Of a stretch of DNA of 64,000 nt, positions 27,757-37,007 are shown piece after piece. Numbering within the stretch: position 1 is the first letter of the stretch; the number at the start of each line of letters is the position of its first letter. Source of the stretch: Bradyrhizobium barranii subsp. apii (GTDB taxonomy: Bacteria > Pseudomonadota > Alphaproteobacteria > Rhizobiales > Xanthobacteraceae); assembly GCF_011516635.5 (NCBI RefSeq), contig NZ_CP096255.1, positions 2,850,501 to 2,914,500 of the forward strand, read 5' to 3'. A program made the position numbers and the translations under genes. A model generated the notes under the pieces. The model saw nothing but the letters and a program-made list of their open reading frames with translations, did not search any database and was not told where the DNA came from.

Positions 27757-29296
27757 GAGTCATCTCCGTTCTATTCTCTGTTTGCCGTTAATCAACCAGG
27801 GAAAGCTTACAGGCATTCTCTACCTGGAGAACAATCTGACACCCGGAGTCTTTACGCCTGATCGCGTCGCTGTATTGAGGGTGCTTGCGTCGCAGGCGGC
27901 GATCTCGCTCGAAAATTCGCGGCTTTATCGCGACGTCGCAGATCGCGAAGGGAAGATTCGGCGTTTGGTCGACGCCAACATCATCGGGATCTTCATCTCG
28001 GACCGCGAAGGTCGGATTATTGAAGCCAATGACGCGTTTCTACGGATCTTAGGATATGACCGTGAGGACTTGGTTTCGGGCCGCGTGCGTTGGACCGAGC
28101 TGTCCCCGCCCGAATGGCGCGAGCGCGACGTACTGACTCAGGCAGAACTGAACTCAACCGGCGTGGTTCAGTCCTTCGAAAAGGAGTATTTTCGGAAAGA
28201 TGGCAGCCGCGTTCCAGTGCTTGTGGGCGCGGCGTTATTCGAGGAAGGAGGCGACCGCCTTGCGTTCGTCCTCGATCTGACCGAGCGCAAGCGAGCCGAG
28301 GACCGGCTGCGCCGCAGCGAAGCCTGGTTAAGCCAAGCACAGAGGCTAAGCCGTAGCGGAAATTGGGTCTATAGCGCGACAACGAAGCAATTTATTTATT
28401 GGTCCGACGAGAGCTACAGAATCTGGGGGTTTGATCCGCTGCAGGGCCTTCCAAGCCGTGAGGATATGCGGCAACGCATCCACCCAGACGACCGAGACCG
28501 AGTGAGGGAAACGGTTCAAGAAGCAGTGCGTCAGAAAGCGGATTTCACAACCGAGTTCCGAATCTTACTTCCTGATGGAACAGTCAAATACCTTGAAGGA
28601 ACCAGCCATCACCTGTTTTCTTCCGAGAGCGCGCTGTTGGAGGCTATGAATTCGACCGTCGATGTGACGGAACGCAAGCGTACCGAGCAAGCCTTGCGAG
28701 AGAGCGAGCGAAGTTTGCGCTCGGCGATTGACGGGATACCGGGCCTTGTTGCGGTCTTGGCCCCGAATGGCGACCTCGAAGCTGTAAATCGTCAAATCTT
28801 TGAATATTGCGGCCAGTCACTGGAAGAGCTGAGGAACTGGGGTACAAATGGAACGATACATCCCGATGATCTTCCCCATCTCGCTGAAGTCCTTGCAAAA
28901 TCGATCGCCGCCGGCGTTCCCTATGGGACCGAAGCACGCGTGAGGCGCTTCGACGGCGAATTTCGTTGGTTTGAGATCCGCGGCACTCCGGTCCGGGATG
29001 CCTCCGATCGCATTGTTCGCTGGTATTCTCTGCTGACTGACACCGAAGATCGCACACAAGCGTTGGCGCGCTTGCAACAGATGCAATCGGATTTCGCCCA
29101 CATGAACCGCGTGAGCATGATGGGAGAATTGGCAGCCTCGCTCTCTCACGAAATTCTGCATCCGATCGCGACTGCACGCAACAATGCTCGTGCGGGGATG
29201 CGCTTTTTGGAAATGAATCCGCCTAACCTGGGTGAGGTCAGGGAAGCGCTCAGTTGTGTTGTCAGGGACGCGGACCGGGCCAGGGACATCGTCGGA
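27757..29296 (+). pseudogene. Giant hybrid sensor kinase, fragment 3: GAF end, PAS domains, dimerisation helix
   Basis: Resumes with SILCLPLINQGKLTGILYLE, the end of the GAF domain, followed by three PAS domains (first about VDANIIGIFISDREGRIIEA; second with WSDESYRIWGFDPLQGLPS; third IDGIPGLVAVLAPNGDLEAV). The histidine phosphorylation helix follows: MGELAASLSHEILHPIATAR, where His in SHEILHP is the expected phospho-acceptor. The native sequence ends at DRARDIVG and is cut by the IS21-family element at 29297. An ATG at 27782 could in theory start a protein with GAF end and PAS domains but without the ATPase domain. Confidence 0.85.
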
Positions 29297-29469
29297 TGCA
29301 TGTTTCGCGGGATCGTGAGCACGGATTTCAGGGGATCGTGAGCAGAGATTTCAGACGATCGTGAGCACGGATTTCGCGGGATCGTGAGCAGCTTTTCAGC
29401 AACTCAGCCCGCTTCGGCCGACAACTCAACCGGCTTAGGAACTGCCTCGTCAGTGAACGAGGAAGGCCG

Positions 29470-31011
29470 ATGCCCACCCAGAGATTGTCGATGCGCCGGA
29501 TCAAAGAGGTTCTCCGCTTAAAACATGTTCAAGGCTTGCCGGAGCGAGCCATCGCGCGCACCTTGGGCATCAGCAACGGCGCCGTGCACAGCTATCTACG
29601 CCGAGCCGGGGCTGCCGGGCTGAAGTGGCCGTTGCCGGCCGGAATGAGCGACGAGGACCTGGAGCTGCTGCTTTTCCCGGCGCCGAGGCCTGCGTCGCAG
29701 AGCCCCCAGCGGGCCGTTCCCGACTGGGGCTATGTCGACAAGGAGCTGCGCCGACGCAACGTGACCCGTCGGCTGCTGTGGGACGAGTATCGCGCCACCC
29801 ATCCCGATGGCTTCGGCTACACCTGGTTCTGCACGACGTACGAGGCCTGGAAGGGGCGAGCCCGGCCTTCGATGCGGCAGACGCATCTGGGCGGCGAGAA
29901 GGTTTTCGTGGATTTCGCCGGCGACACCATCGACGTCATCGATCCCTCAAACGGGGAAGTGCAGTCGATGAAGCTGTTCGTCGCGGCGATGGGCGCCTCC
30001 AACTATACCTATGCCGAGGCCTGTCCAAGCGAGGGGCTCGCCGACTGGATCCGGGTCCACATCAATCTTTTCGCCTTCCTCGGCGGCGTGCCGACATTCG
30101 TAGTCTGCGACAATCTCAAGGCCGCCGTCACCAATCCCGACCGCCACGATCCCGGCCTCAACCGAACCTATGCCGAGATGGCGAGCCATTACGGCACGGC
30201 CATTCTCGCAGCCCGGCCGCGGCGCCCAAAAGATAAGGCAAAGGTCGAAGTTGCGGTGCAAGTCGCCCAGCGATGGATTCTGGCGCGGCTGCGCAACCAA
30301 CGCTTCTTTTCGTTGGCGGAGCTGAACGCAGCCATCAAAACACTCGTCGTCGAACTCAATGCAAGGCAGATGCGCGACTTTGGCGCCAGTCGCGCCGAAC
30401 TGTTCGCCGAGCTCGACAAGCCCAAGCTTACAAAGCTGCCGGACCAGGCTTACGCTTTCGCACGCTGGAAGCGATGCCGGATCGGCCCCGACTATCATAT
30501 CGAGATCGATGGACACTGGTATTCCGCGCCGTATCGGCTCATCCGTGAGCTTGTCGACGCACGCATCGATGACAGAACGGTCGAGATCTTCCACAACGGC
30601 CGCAGGATCGCCAGCCACGCCCGCGCGCCCAACCGGCGGGGCCACACCACCATCGCCGACCATATGCCCAGCGCCCATCGGCGCTACGGTCAATGGACGC
30701 CCGCCGGAGTGATCGTCGCCGGCGAGCGGATCGGTCCGTCGACCGCCGCCTTCTTCCAGGCCGTGATCGCGGCCCGGCCGCATCCCGAGCAAGGCTTTCG
30801 CACCTGCCTCGGCATTCTGTCACTGGTCAAAAGCTACAGCGCGGAGCGCGTCGAAGCGGCCTGCCGGCGCGGCATTCTGATCAAGGCGCGATCCGTCGCC
30901 TCGATCCGCTCCATCCTCCAGAACGGTCTGGATCGTACCTTTCTCGACGAGCCCTCCGAACACCAACCCCTGCGCCACGGCAACATCCGCGGCCGCGATT
31001 ATTTTCACTGA
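29470..31011 (+). CDS. istA: IS21-family transposase IstA
   Basis: 513-residue transposase. The N-terminal helix-turn-helix reads MRRIKEVLRLKHVQGLPERA then SNGAVHSYLRRAG. The RNase H-like core includes GGEKVFVDFAGDTIDVI, NYTYAEACPSEGLADW and GVPTFVVCDNLKAAV, with the Glu in KAKVEVAVQVAQRW. The C-terminal region contains AHRRYGQWTPAG and HPEQGFRTCLGIL. It starts at ATG 29470 with GAGGAAGGCC upstream and is followed 16 bases later by istB. No lesion is seen. Confidence 0.93.
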   Translation: MPTQRLSMRRIKEVLRLKHVQGLPERAIARTLGISNGAVHSYLRRAGAAGLKWPLPAGMSDEDLELLLFPAPRPASQSPQRAVPDWGYVDKELRRRNVTRRLLWDEYRATHPDGFGYTWFCTTYEAWKGRARPSMRQTHLGGEKVFVDFAGDTIDVIDPSNGEVQSMKLFVAAMGASNYTYAEACPSEGLADWIRVHINLFAFLGGVPTFVVCDNLKAAVTNPDRHDPGLNRTYAEMASHYGTAILAARPRRPKDKAKVEVAVQVAQRWILARLRNQRFFSLAELNAAIKTLVVELNARQMRDFGASRAELFAELDKPKLTKLPDQAYAFARWKRCRIGPDYHIEIDGHWYSAPYRLIRELVDARIDDRTVEIFHNGRRIASHARAPNRRGHTTIADHMPSAHRRYGQWTPAGVIVAGERIGPSTAAFFQAVIAARPHPEQGFRTCLGILSLVKSYSAERVEAACRRGILIKARSVASIRSILQNGLDRTFLDEPSEHQPLRHGNIRGRDYFH

Positions 31012-31027
31012 AGCCAAGGAGACCTGT

Positions 31028-31789
31028 ATGCTCAACCATCCCACCCACGAACGCCTGATCGAGCTCGGCTTGAGCGGCATGGCCAAGGCCTTCGAGGAGC
31101 AGCGACGATCGCCTGATCTCGAAGCCTTGCCGTTCGAAGATCGCATCGGCCTGCTGGTCGACCGGGAAGCGGCGGAACGCGACACCAGGCGGCTCACCAC
31201 GCGCCTCAAGCTGGCCTCGCTCCGCCAGAATGCCTGCGTGGAGGACGTCGATTTGCGCACGCCGCGGGGTATCGACCGGGCCGTCTTCGCCAAGCTCGCC
31301 AGCGGCGACTGGATCGATCGCCACGAGAATTTGCTCATAACCGGGGCGACCGGATTGGGCAAAAGTTGGTTAGCCTGTGCCCTCGGCCACAAGGCCTGCC
31401 GAGATAATCGCTCGGTCCTCTATCACCGCGTCCCAAGATTGTTCGAAGCGTTGGGGCTCGCGCGGGGCGATGGACGTTATGCCCGCTTGCTCAAAACCCT
31501 TGGCCGCGCCCAGGTTCTGATTTTGGATGATTGGGGATTGTCGGTGCTCACCGCTGCCGAGCGGCGCGATCTACTGGAAATCCTTGACGATCGCCATGGC
31601 CGCTCCTCCACCATCGTAACCAGCCAACTCCCTGTGGACACATGGCACGAAGTTATCGGAGATCCCACGCTAGGCGACGCGATTCTGGATCGCCTCGTCC
31701 ACAACGCTCACCGCCTCCAGCTTGCTGGCGAAAGCATGCGAAAACGCAACGCCAAAACCATCACCCTTGACGAGCAGCCAGAACGCTGA
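31028..31789 (+). CDS. istB: IS21-family helper ATPase IstB
   Basis: 253-residue AAA+ ATPase that assists IstA. The start at 31028 (MLNHPTHERLIELGL) has an AAGGAGA ribosome-binding site just upstream. Walker A reads ITGATGLGKSWLACAL, Walker B LILDDWGLSVLTA, and sensor region STIVTSQLPVDTWHEVIGDPT; the ending DRLVHNAHRLQLAGESMRK is the standard IstB C-terminal motif. Intact, so this element could still be mobile. Confidence 0.93.
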   Translation: MLNHPTHERLIELGLSGMAKAFEEQRRSPDLEALPFEDRIGLLVDREAAERDTRRLTTRLKLASLRQNACVEDVDLRTPRGIDRAVFAKLASGDWIDRHENLLITGATGLGKSWLACALGHKACRDNRSVLYHRVPRLFEALGLARGDGRYARLLKTLGRAQVLILDDWGLSVLTAAERRDLLEILDDRHGRSSTIVTSQLPVDTWHEVIGDPTLGDAILDRLVHNAHRLQLAGESMRKRNAKTITLDEQPER

Positions 31790-31894
31790 CCCTATCACCG
31801 CCTCGGCCGGAGCGAGGCTGCTCACGATCGTCTGAATTCGGCGCTCATGATCGCGCGAAATCGCTGCTCACGATCACTGAAATATGCAGTCGGA

Positions 31895-32392
31895 CGGATG
31901 CGTGATCACATCAAGAAAGCGCCACCGCGAAAGGAACGCTTTGATCTCAATGCGGCGCTGAGCGAAGTGCTCGTATTGGCGCAAAGCGTGATCCACAAGA
32001 ATGGCGTTTCGGTCCAGACCTGGCTTGCGGATGGATTGCTTCCGGTTCTGGGGGATCGCATTCAGCTGCAACAAGTCTTACTGAATCTGATTATCAACGC
32101 GGCTGAAGCAATGAGCTCGGTTGAAGAGGGAGCAAGGGAGCTGTTGATCAGAACCGAGCAGGATCAGGCAGGCGCCCTCGTAGCTGTACGCGATTCAGGG
32201 CCCGGCATTGATGCGCAGCATCTCGATCGAGTGTTCGACGCCTTTTACACCACAAAGTCGAGTGGGACAGGGATGGGGTTGTCGATATGCCGGTCTATCA
32301 TCTACGCTCATGGGGGCAACTTGTGGGCTGAAGCGAACGAACCTCGCGGCGCGGTATTTCAGTTCACCTTGCCGGCGGACAACGACTCATGA
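31895..32392 (+). pseudogene. Giant hybrid sensor kinase, fragment 4: ATP-binding domain
   Basis: Last piece of the kinase after the IS21-family insertion. Native sequence restarts at RMRDHIKKAPPRKERFDLN. The HATPase_c domain is complete: N-box LLNLIINAAEAMSSVEEG, G1 box VRDSGPGID, F/G2 region TKSSGTGMGLSICRSII. It ends AVFQFTLPADNDS* at 32392. Without an upstream start the fragment is unlikely to be made as a working kinase. It converges with response-regulator sequences on the opposite strand. Its last 94 bases are duplicated at 33545-33640. Confidence 0.85.
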
Positions 32393-32662
32393 ATTGCCTT
32401 CATTCGGCGTGCCCGGCTGCAGAGCCGAACGCAGGCATCGTTCGAGACAGTCGTCGTCCACCGGCTTGCTGAGGTAGCAAACGACCCGTCCTTTAGAGCC
32501 TGATCCCGGACGACTCATCCCGGTAGGCGGTAACGAGGATCGTCGGGATCGCGTACCCTGCATCGACCAAATGCCTGTGCAGTTCGACACCGGTCATTCC
32601 GGGCATGTGAACGTCGGCGACCAGACAGGCGGTATCAGACAAGTGACGCGATCTTAGGAAAT
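32299..32662. repeat. Segmental duplication, copy 1
   Basis: About 365 bases that resemble 33545-33911 along their whole length. The unit covers the last part of the kinase ATP-binding domain and about two thirds of a response regulator gene on the opposite strand. Copy 1 has the intact kinase tail and a broken regulator; copy 2 the reverse. Confidence 0.8.
32390..32662 (-). pseudogene. Response regulator receiver fragment
   Basis: Decayed copy of the receiver gene at 33634-34026. The readable parts are LSDTACLVADVHMPGMTGVE (phosphorylation site Asp in ADVHMPG), AIPTILVTAY, then after a frameshift near 32510 KGRVVCYLSKPVDDDCLER and SALQPGTPNEGNS. The first about 40 residues are missing because the duplicated block ends there. 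It converges with the end of the sensor kinase. No function is expected. Confidence 0.75.
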
Positions 32663-32682
32663 AGGCGCGGCAGCCACACAAG

Positions 32683-33078
32683 GTGCCGAGAATTGTCATT
32701 ATCACGACAGCCTCGCATACCGGATCGCAATACACACCTGCATTCATACGACGGCTTGCCGATCTCGGCCGCGTCGAAGGTCACAACATTGCCATTGAGT
32801 GGCGATGGGGCCGTGGCTCAACGGAACAGTTCCCCCGATACGCGGCCGGAGTCGTGGGTTTGAACGTGGAAGTCATCGTGGCCGGGAACACCCCAGCGGG
32901 CTTGGCCGCCACGAGCGCAACCAAGACAATTCCCATTGTCATTGCGACGATGGAGGATCCGGTGCAACAAGGATTCGCCACGCGCCTCGCTCACCCGGGA
33001 GGCAGCTTCACGGGGCTCAACCTCCAGACGCCGGCTTGCCGCGCACAGGCCCGCCTTTCGTATCAAAATTGCCTGTAA
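32683..33078 (+). pseudogene. ABC transporter substrate-binding protein fragment
   Basis: An internal part of a periplasmic substrate-binding protein of the ABC family related to TrpX/DUF534. Recognisable stretches are FIRRLADLGRVEGHNIAIEW, VGLNVEVIVAGNTPAGLAAT, TIPIVIATMEDPVQQGFA and LAHPGGSFTGLN, which match the first third of that family. There is no signal peptide; the N-terminus and the C-terminal two thirds are gone, so this is a remnant left between the two copies of the segmental duplication. Confidence 0.65.
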
Positions 33079-33229
33079 CGTAGGGCCGCTTGTTCCTTTG
33101 CGGGTACGCGAACCAAGCAAAGCTTCCGGATCTTCGCGCCAATTGAGATGCGCGCCAGTGTCAATGGGACTATAGTGCGTTTGGGGCGCGAGTGGCGCAA
33201 ACGTGCGCCCTCACGAGCAAGAGGAGACG

Positions 33230-33538
33230 ATGATGCCTAAGTTCGTGATCGAGCGTGAGTTCGCCGGTGCCGGAAAGTGGCCAAAGCAGGAGCTACAAGC
33301 GATCTCACAGATGGCCTGTGGTGTCCTGCAGAACATGGGGCCGGAGATCCAGTGGGTTCAGAGTTTCGTTACCGACGACAAAATTTATTGCGTCTATATC
33401 GCGACAGACGAAGCCGCGGTGCGCGCGCATTCACAACTGGGCGGCTTTCCGGCTAACAGCATCGCGCGCGTGCGCGCGATGATCGACCCGACGACAGCCG
33501 AGGGCGATACGGTGCTCGAGGAAACGGATAATTCATGA
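33230..33538 (+). CDS. DUF4242 family protein
   Basis: 102-residue protein of the DUF4242 family (ferredoxin-like small proteins, some related to nickel-binding SCO4226). Start at ATG 33230 with AGAGGAGA upstream. Typical segments are MPKFVIEREFAGAGKWP, WVQSFVTDDKIYCVYIA, and AAVRAHSQLGGFPANSIARV. No catalytic residues can be assigned. It is a single intact gene between the two copies of the segmental duplication, with no obvious operon partner. Confidence 0.7.
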   Translation: MMPKFVIEREFAGAGKWPKQELQAISQMACGVLQNMGPEIQWVQSFVTDDKIYCVYIATDEAAVRAHSQLGGFPANSIARVRAMIDPTTAEGDTVLEETDNS

Positions 33539-33544
33539 GTGGGC

Positions 33545-33911
33545 CATCTACGCTCATAGGGGCAAGTTGTCGGAGGAAGCGAACGAAACCTCGCGGCGCC
33601 ACATTTCAGTTCACCTTGCCCGTGGACAACGGTTCATGAATTGTCTTCAATCGGTGTACCCGACTGCAGGGCCGAACGCAGGCATCGTTCAAGATGGTCG
33701 TCGTCCACCGGCTTGCTGAGGTAGCAAACAATCCCATCCTTTAGAGCCCGATCCCTGACGACCTCATCGGGATAGGCGGTAACGAGGATCGTCGGGATCG
33801 CGTACCCCGCATCGGCCAAATGCCTGTGCAGCTCGATTCCGGTCATTCCCGGCATGTGAACGTCGGCTATCAAGCAGGTGGTTTCCGGCAAAAAGCGTGA
33901 CGCCAGGAAAT
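33545..33911. repeat. Segmental duplication, copy 2
   Basis: Counterpart of 32299-32662. Its left part is a non-coding, degraded copy of the kinase tail (CATCTACGCTCATAGGGGCA, and TTTCAGTTCACCTTGCC); its right part belongs to the intact receiver gene at 33634-34026. Confidence 0.8.
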
Positions 33912-34026
33912 CGGCTGCTGACGGAAACGCCTCGACAGTGTAGCCCATTAACACTACGAGCTTTCGCACTGACTCACGATAGAGCTGATCATCGTCGACG
34001 ATGGATATCAGTGTTCGGTTCAACAT
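33634..34026 (-). CDS. Single-domain response regulator (receiver only)
   Basis: 130-residue CheY-like receiver with no output domain. Acidic pocket SIVDDDQLYRES, phosphorylation Asp in CLIADVHMPGMTGIEL, the Thr switch in TILVTAYPDE, and the Lys in VCYLSKPVDDDHLER are all present. The start used is ATG 34026 (MLNRTLISIVDDD); a longer frame to 34074 looks non-native. Its position facing the end of the giant sensor kinase suggests it was that kinase's partner. Since the kinase is broken, its present phosphodonor is unclear. Confidence 0.85.
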   Translation of the reverse strand: MLNRTLISIVDDDQLYRESVRKLVVLMGYTVEAFPSAADFLASRFLPETTCLIADVHMPGMTGIELHRHLADAGYAIPTILVTAYPDEVVRDRALKDGIVCYLSKPVDDDHLERCLRSALQSGTPIEDNS

Positions 34027-34227
34027 TGCCGGTTCCAGGCACCTTCTGGGGGCATACCTCGCGCCTGCATGCAATTTCTAGTGTCCGGAAACGTCCCCGA
34101 TAATGCAATGACCACGTCCGTAAGCGATGGGCTTAGGCGTCCGGCTATCCGCTTAGGCAAAAGATACCTGTTCACCTCGACCGATTGTGCGTAGAATGAC
34201 GTGGGAATAGAGGAAAATGCGTTCAGG

Positions 34228-34872
34228 ATGCCGAGAATGGGTGAGGCTAATCCCAGTGTCTTGGTTATCGATGACGATCCCGAGTTTCGCGATTCGGTCG
34301 TGCGGCTGTTGCGGACAGTCGGCTTGCAAGCCCGACAATTTTCATCTGTTCCCGATTATCTCAAGGCCGATCCCCCGGAGGGGCCCACTTGTCTGGTCCT
34401 CGACGTGAGGATGCCGGGGCGAAGCGGTCTTGAGCTTCAGCGCGACCTTGTGGCTGCAAACAGGCAAGTGCCAATCATCTTCATCACAGCCCATGCTGAC
34501 GTGCCGATGACCGTGCAGGCTATGAAGGGCGGCGCGATAGAATTTCTCACAAAACCGTTCCGTGATCAGGATCTTCTTGACGCTATAGAGGCCGGCCTCG
34601 CTCGCGACCGCGCCCGTCGGGAGAGTGATAGTGCAGTAGCTGCGCTCAGGGAGCGTTTCGACACGCTCAGCTCCCGCGAGCGTGAGATCATGCTCCATGT
34701 CGTGGCGGGTCGCCTGAACAAACAGATTGCCAACGATATCGGCATCGCCGAGTCCACGGTGAAGGTGCATCGGACCCACCTGATGCGGAAGATGAAGGCG
34801 CGTTCGCTTCCTGAGCTCAGCCGGATGGGGGACATCCTCAATGTGAAGCTTCAGCAGCCGCAGACCTCCTGA
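34228..34872 (+). CDS. FixJ/NarL-like response regulator with LuxR-type output
   Basis: 214-residue two-domain regulator. Receiver: LVIDDDPEFRDSVVRLL, phosphorylation Asp in CLVLDVRMPGRSGLEL, Thr in IIFITAHADVPM, Lys in EFLTKPFRDQDLL, the FixJ-type pattern. Output: DTLSSREREIMLHVVAGRLN then GIAESTVKVHRTHLMRKM, a LuxR-type helix-turn-helix. The start at ATG 34228 (MPRMGEANPSVL) is preferred; a GTG at 34201 is possible. It lies close to the giant sensor kinase and the single-domain receiver, so it may be part of the same pathway, as such kinases are often next to FixJ-type regulators. Confidence 0.88.
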   Translation: MPRMGEANPSVLVIDDDPEFRDSVVRLLRTVGLQARQFSSVPDYLKADPPEGPTCLVLDVRMPGRSGLELQRDLVAANRQVPIIFITAHADVPMTVQAMKGGAIEFLTKPFRDQDLLDAIEAGLARDRARRESDSAVAALRERFDTLSSREREIMLHVVAGRLNKQIANDIGIAESTVKVHRTHLMRKMKARSLPELSRMGDILNVKLQQPQTS

Positions 34873-35135
34873 ACCGGAAAGGGCCTTCCGCGCGAGGGCA
34901 CCGCCGTTTGTCGCATTTGCGGCCCCGCGGATCTGCTCCCTTAAGTGTTCATCCGGCAAGCCGATTCAGATCGCAGGTCCGCGTGCTCGGTCCTAAGCGA
35001 TCGCTTAGCATAGACAACCACAAGCGAACCTTACCCGACCCTGTGCGCAATCGACTGCGGTGATCCAAGCCGTCACATTGCACCTCACGAGAGTTCTCGA
35101 CGGAAAGCCGCTCTTCCCAGGCACGCGAGGTCACA

Positions 35136-35510
35136 ATGCGCGCATCTATCGGACGCTTTGCGCTTCCCGAACCGGGTGACGTAATTCACGCCGCTCAACG
35201 TTCGGATACGGACAAAGCAGTCTTTTCTCCGCCAACCAAAGTGTCATTCGGACCGTTTCGCCTGCTTCCGACGCAACTTCTTTTGCTGGAAGGCGAGAAA
35301 CCCGTGCCACTCGGAAGTCGTGCCCTGGAGATCCTGACTGCTTTGCTTGAGCCCCGCGGCGAAATGTTCAGCGAGCAGGACTCAATGGCTCGAGTTTGGC
35401 CCAATGTCTTTGTCGAGTCTGCCAAGCTCAAGGTCCATATGTCCGCGCAGGGTGACGGCCGCGACGGGCGTTGGCTCATCGTCAACATCCCCGAACTCGC
35501 GGCATCTTGA
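35136..35510 (+). pseudogene. CadC-type winged-helix regulator remnant
   Basis: N-terminal DNA-binding part of a CadC/OmpR-type transcription regulator that is normally followed by a long ATPase or TPR sensor. Visible are FGPFRLLPTQLLLLEGEKPVPLGSRALEIL, then MARVWPNVFVESAKLKVHMSA. After that the recognition helix region is shortened (GDGRDGRWLIVNIP) and a stop comes at 35510. The expected C-terminal sensor is missing. It ends 13 bases before a LysR gene. A truncated DNA-binding protein could still be made, but the recognition helix looks damaged. The gap 34873-35135 before it shows nothing I can assign. Confidence 0.55.
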
Positions 35511-35523
35511 CGGAGAACAATCC

Positions 35524-36495
35524 ATGGAGCTTCATCAAGTTCGCTACTTCCTCGCCGTCGCGTCCACGCTCAACTTCACGCGGGCAGCCGAGCAGTGCAA
35601 TGTCACGCAGCCCGCCCTGACCAAGGGAGTGCAGAAGCTCGAGCAGGAACTCGGCGGCCAGTTGATCTACCGCGAGCGGCAGCTGACCCAACTCACCGAT
35701 CTTGGAAAAGAAGTCCTTCCGATGCTGGAGCGCACACTGGCCTCGGCAGAGACGGTGCGTCGCAGAGCCCAGGAGTTCCAACGCAAGGAGGTCGCGCCAC
35801 TGAAGATCGGCCTCGCCCCGTCCATCTCGGCGTCGCTCGTCCTCGATCCGATCGCGGAGATCGCAAAGCTCGTCCCGGGACTTCACGTCGAGCTGCGAGA
35901 GGGCGCGGCGGAGAAGCTCGTCGATCTCTTGCTTGAGGGCGAGATCAACGTCGCAATGGTCGGGGACGTGCAGGATGTGCCCGCCCGCATCGACGACTGG
36001 TCGCTGTTCGAGGAGCGCTACGTCGCGGTCCTCGCGCCGACACACCGGCTCGCAAATCGTCCCTCGATCGGTATCGACGACCTGCGTGAGACCGTCTTGC
36101 TGGAGCGCGCCGACTGCGACGTCGCCCCGAAGATCTGGCAATCGTATTTCCCCGGGAATCCGCCCCAGCTCGGCCACTGCAGCGGTCACGACTTGCACCT
36201 GCAGCACATGGCCGCCGCTGGCTTCGGCGTGATACTCGCGCCCGAGCACATGCCGCGCCTTCCGACGCTCAAGACCATACCGCTCGAAGGTGACCCGGTT
36301 TTGCGGGAGGTGCGGCTACTGGCCGTGCAAGGGCGTCGCTACTCGCCGGCGCTAGATGCCTTCGTCAAAGTCGCGCGGCTTCGCGACTGGTCGGTCGTCG
36401 CTCGGACGGTGGTAAATCGTGGAGCGTGTCCAGCATCCGAGGAGATGCATGCGGCGCATGAGTTCACAGCGGCTATTTCAAAAGTCAGCGCATAA
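35524..36495 (+). CDS. LysR-family transcriptional regulator
   Basis: 323-residue LTTR. N-terminal winged helix: MELHQVRYFLAVASTLNFTR then AEQCNVTQPALTKGVQKLEQELGGQLIYRER, the family signature. C-terminal ligand-binding domain of two alpha/beta subdomains follows (LKIGLAPSISASLVLDPIAE; LLEGEINVAMVGD). The start at ATG 35524 has GGAGAACAAT upstream. LTTRs usually control a divergent or nearby gene; no divergent partner is intact here, but the repeat-bearing promoters of this window are possible targets, which is speculative. Confidence 0.88.
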   Translation: MELHQVRYFLAVASTLNFTRAAEQCNVTQPALTKGVQKLEQELGGQLIYRERQLTQLTDLGKEVLPMLERTLASAETVRRRAQEFQRKEVAPLKIGLAPSISASLVLDPIAEIAKLVPGLHVELREGAAEKLVDLLLEGEINVAMVGDVQDVPARIDDWSLFEERYVAVLAPTHRLANRPSIGIDDLRETVLLERADCDVAPKIWQSYFPGNPPQLGHCSGHDLHLQHMAAAGFGVILAPEHMPRLPTLKTIPLEGDPVLREVRLLAVQGRRYSPALDAFVKVARLRDWSVVARTVVNRGACPASEEMHAAHEFTAAISKVSA

Positions 36496-36820
36496 AGTGA
36501 ACAATGCTGTCGCTCTCGCGCGACCTCGGGACCGCTATAGAGAATACCTGGAATATGTCGGGCGTTCAATGAAACGGGGCTCGTGATCGAGGAGGTCGCT
36601 CGACAGCCGCAACACCGAAGGTCGAAAGCTACCTGTCGGCACAACGCAGGGCGACTGTCGCGAACCTGTGTGGAGTGACCAGGAACGAAGTGGATGACGA
36701 TGGTACGGCCCGAGCGATCTTCCCAAGCCGTCCCTGACCTCCACAGCCGGAAACTGAAGCACCGCCCTCGAACTCGCGGTCGACGCGCGACACTAAACCG
36801 CTTCCATGGCGCCGGGCGAG

Positions 36821-36855
36821 TGGCATGGAAACGATAACGACCGGGCATTTCTAAT
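36821..36855 (+). repeat. Intergenic repeat B, short copy 4
   Basis: TGGCATGGAAACGATAACGA followed by CCGGGCATTTCTAATGG. Closest relative is the copy at 14616. The core lies about 180 bases before the membrane protein start at 37008, in the same orientation. The gap 36496-37007 (512 bases) has no gene that I can defend. Confidence 0.65.
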
Positions 36856-37007
36856 GGTTGGCGTGCTGGCGTACCCTTACTGCTCATCTAATGGGCTGGC
36901 CCGTGACGGAGTGCTTGCCGGCACAGTATCGCGTAATCGCCCTCTTGGGTGGATGCGCTTTCCACGTCGCAAGGACCAGCTCGAGTAACCAAGTAGAGGA
37001 GTCTCCG

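Larger units (their letters stand above)
29297..31888 (+). mobile_element. IS21-family insertion sequence, 2592 bp, complete
   Basis: Complete element with istA and istB. It is bounded by the 6-base direct repeat GTCGGA at 29291-29296 and 31889-31894. The ends start TGCATGTTTC (left) and, complemented, TGCATATTTC (right). Several inner copies of GGATCGTGAGCA-type repeats lie near both ends (29308-29395 and about 31830-31876), the multiple terminal repeats typical of IS21. Removing the element and one GTCGGA gives the continuous frame DIVGRMRDHIKKAPPRKE in the disrupted kinase. Confidence 0.9.
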
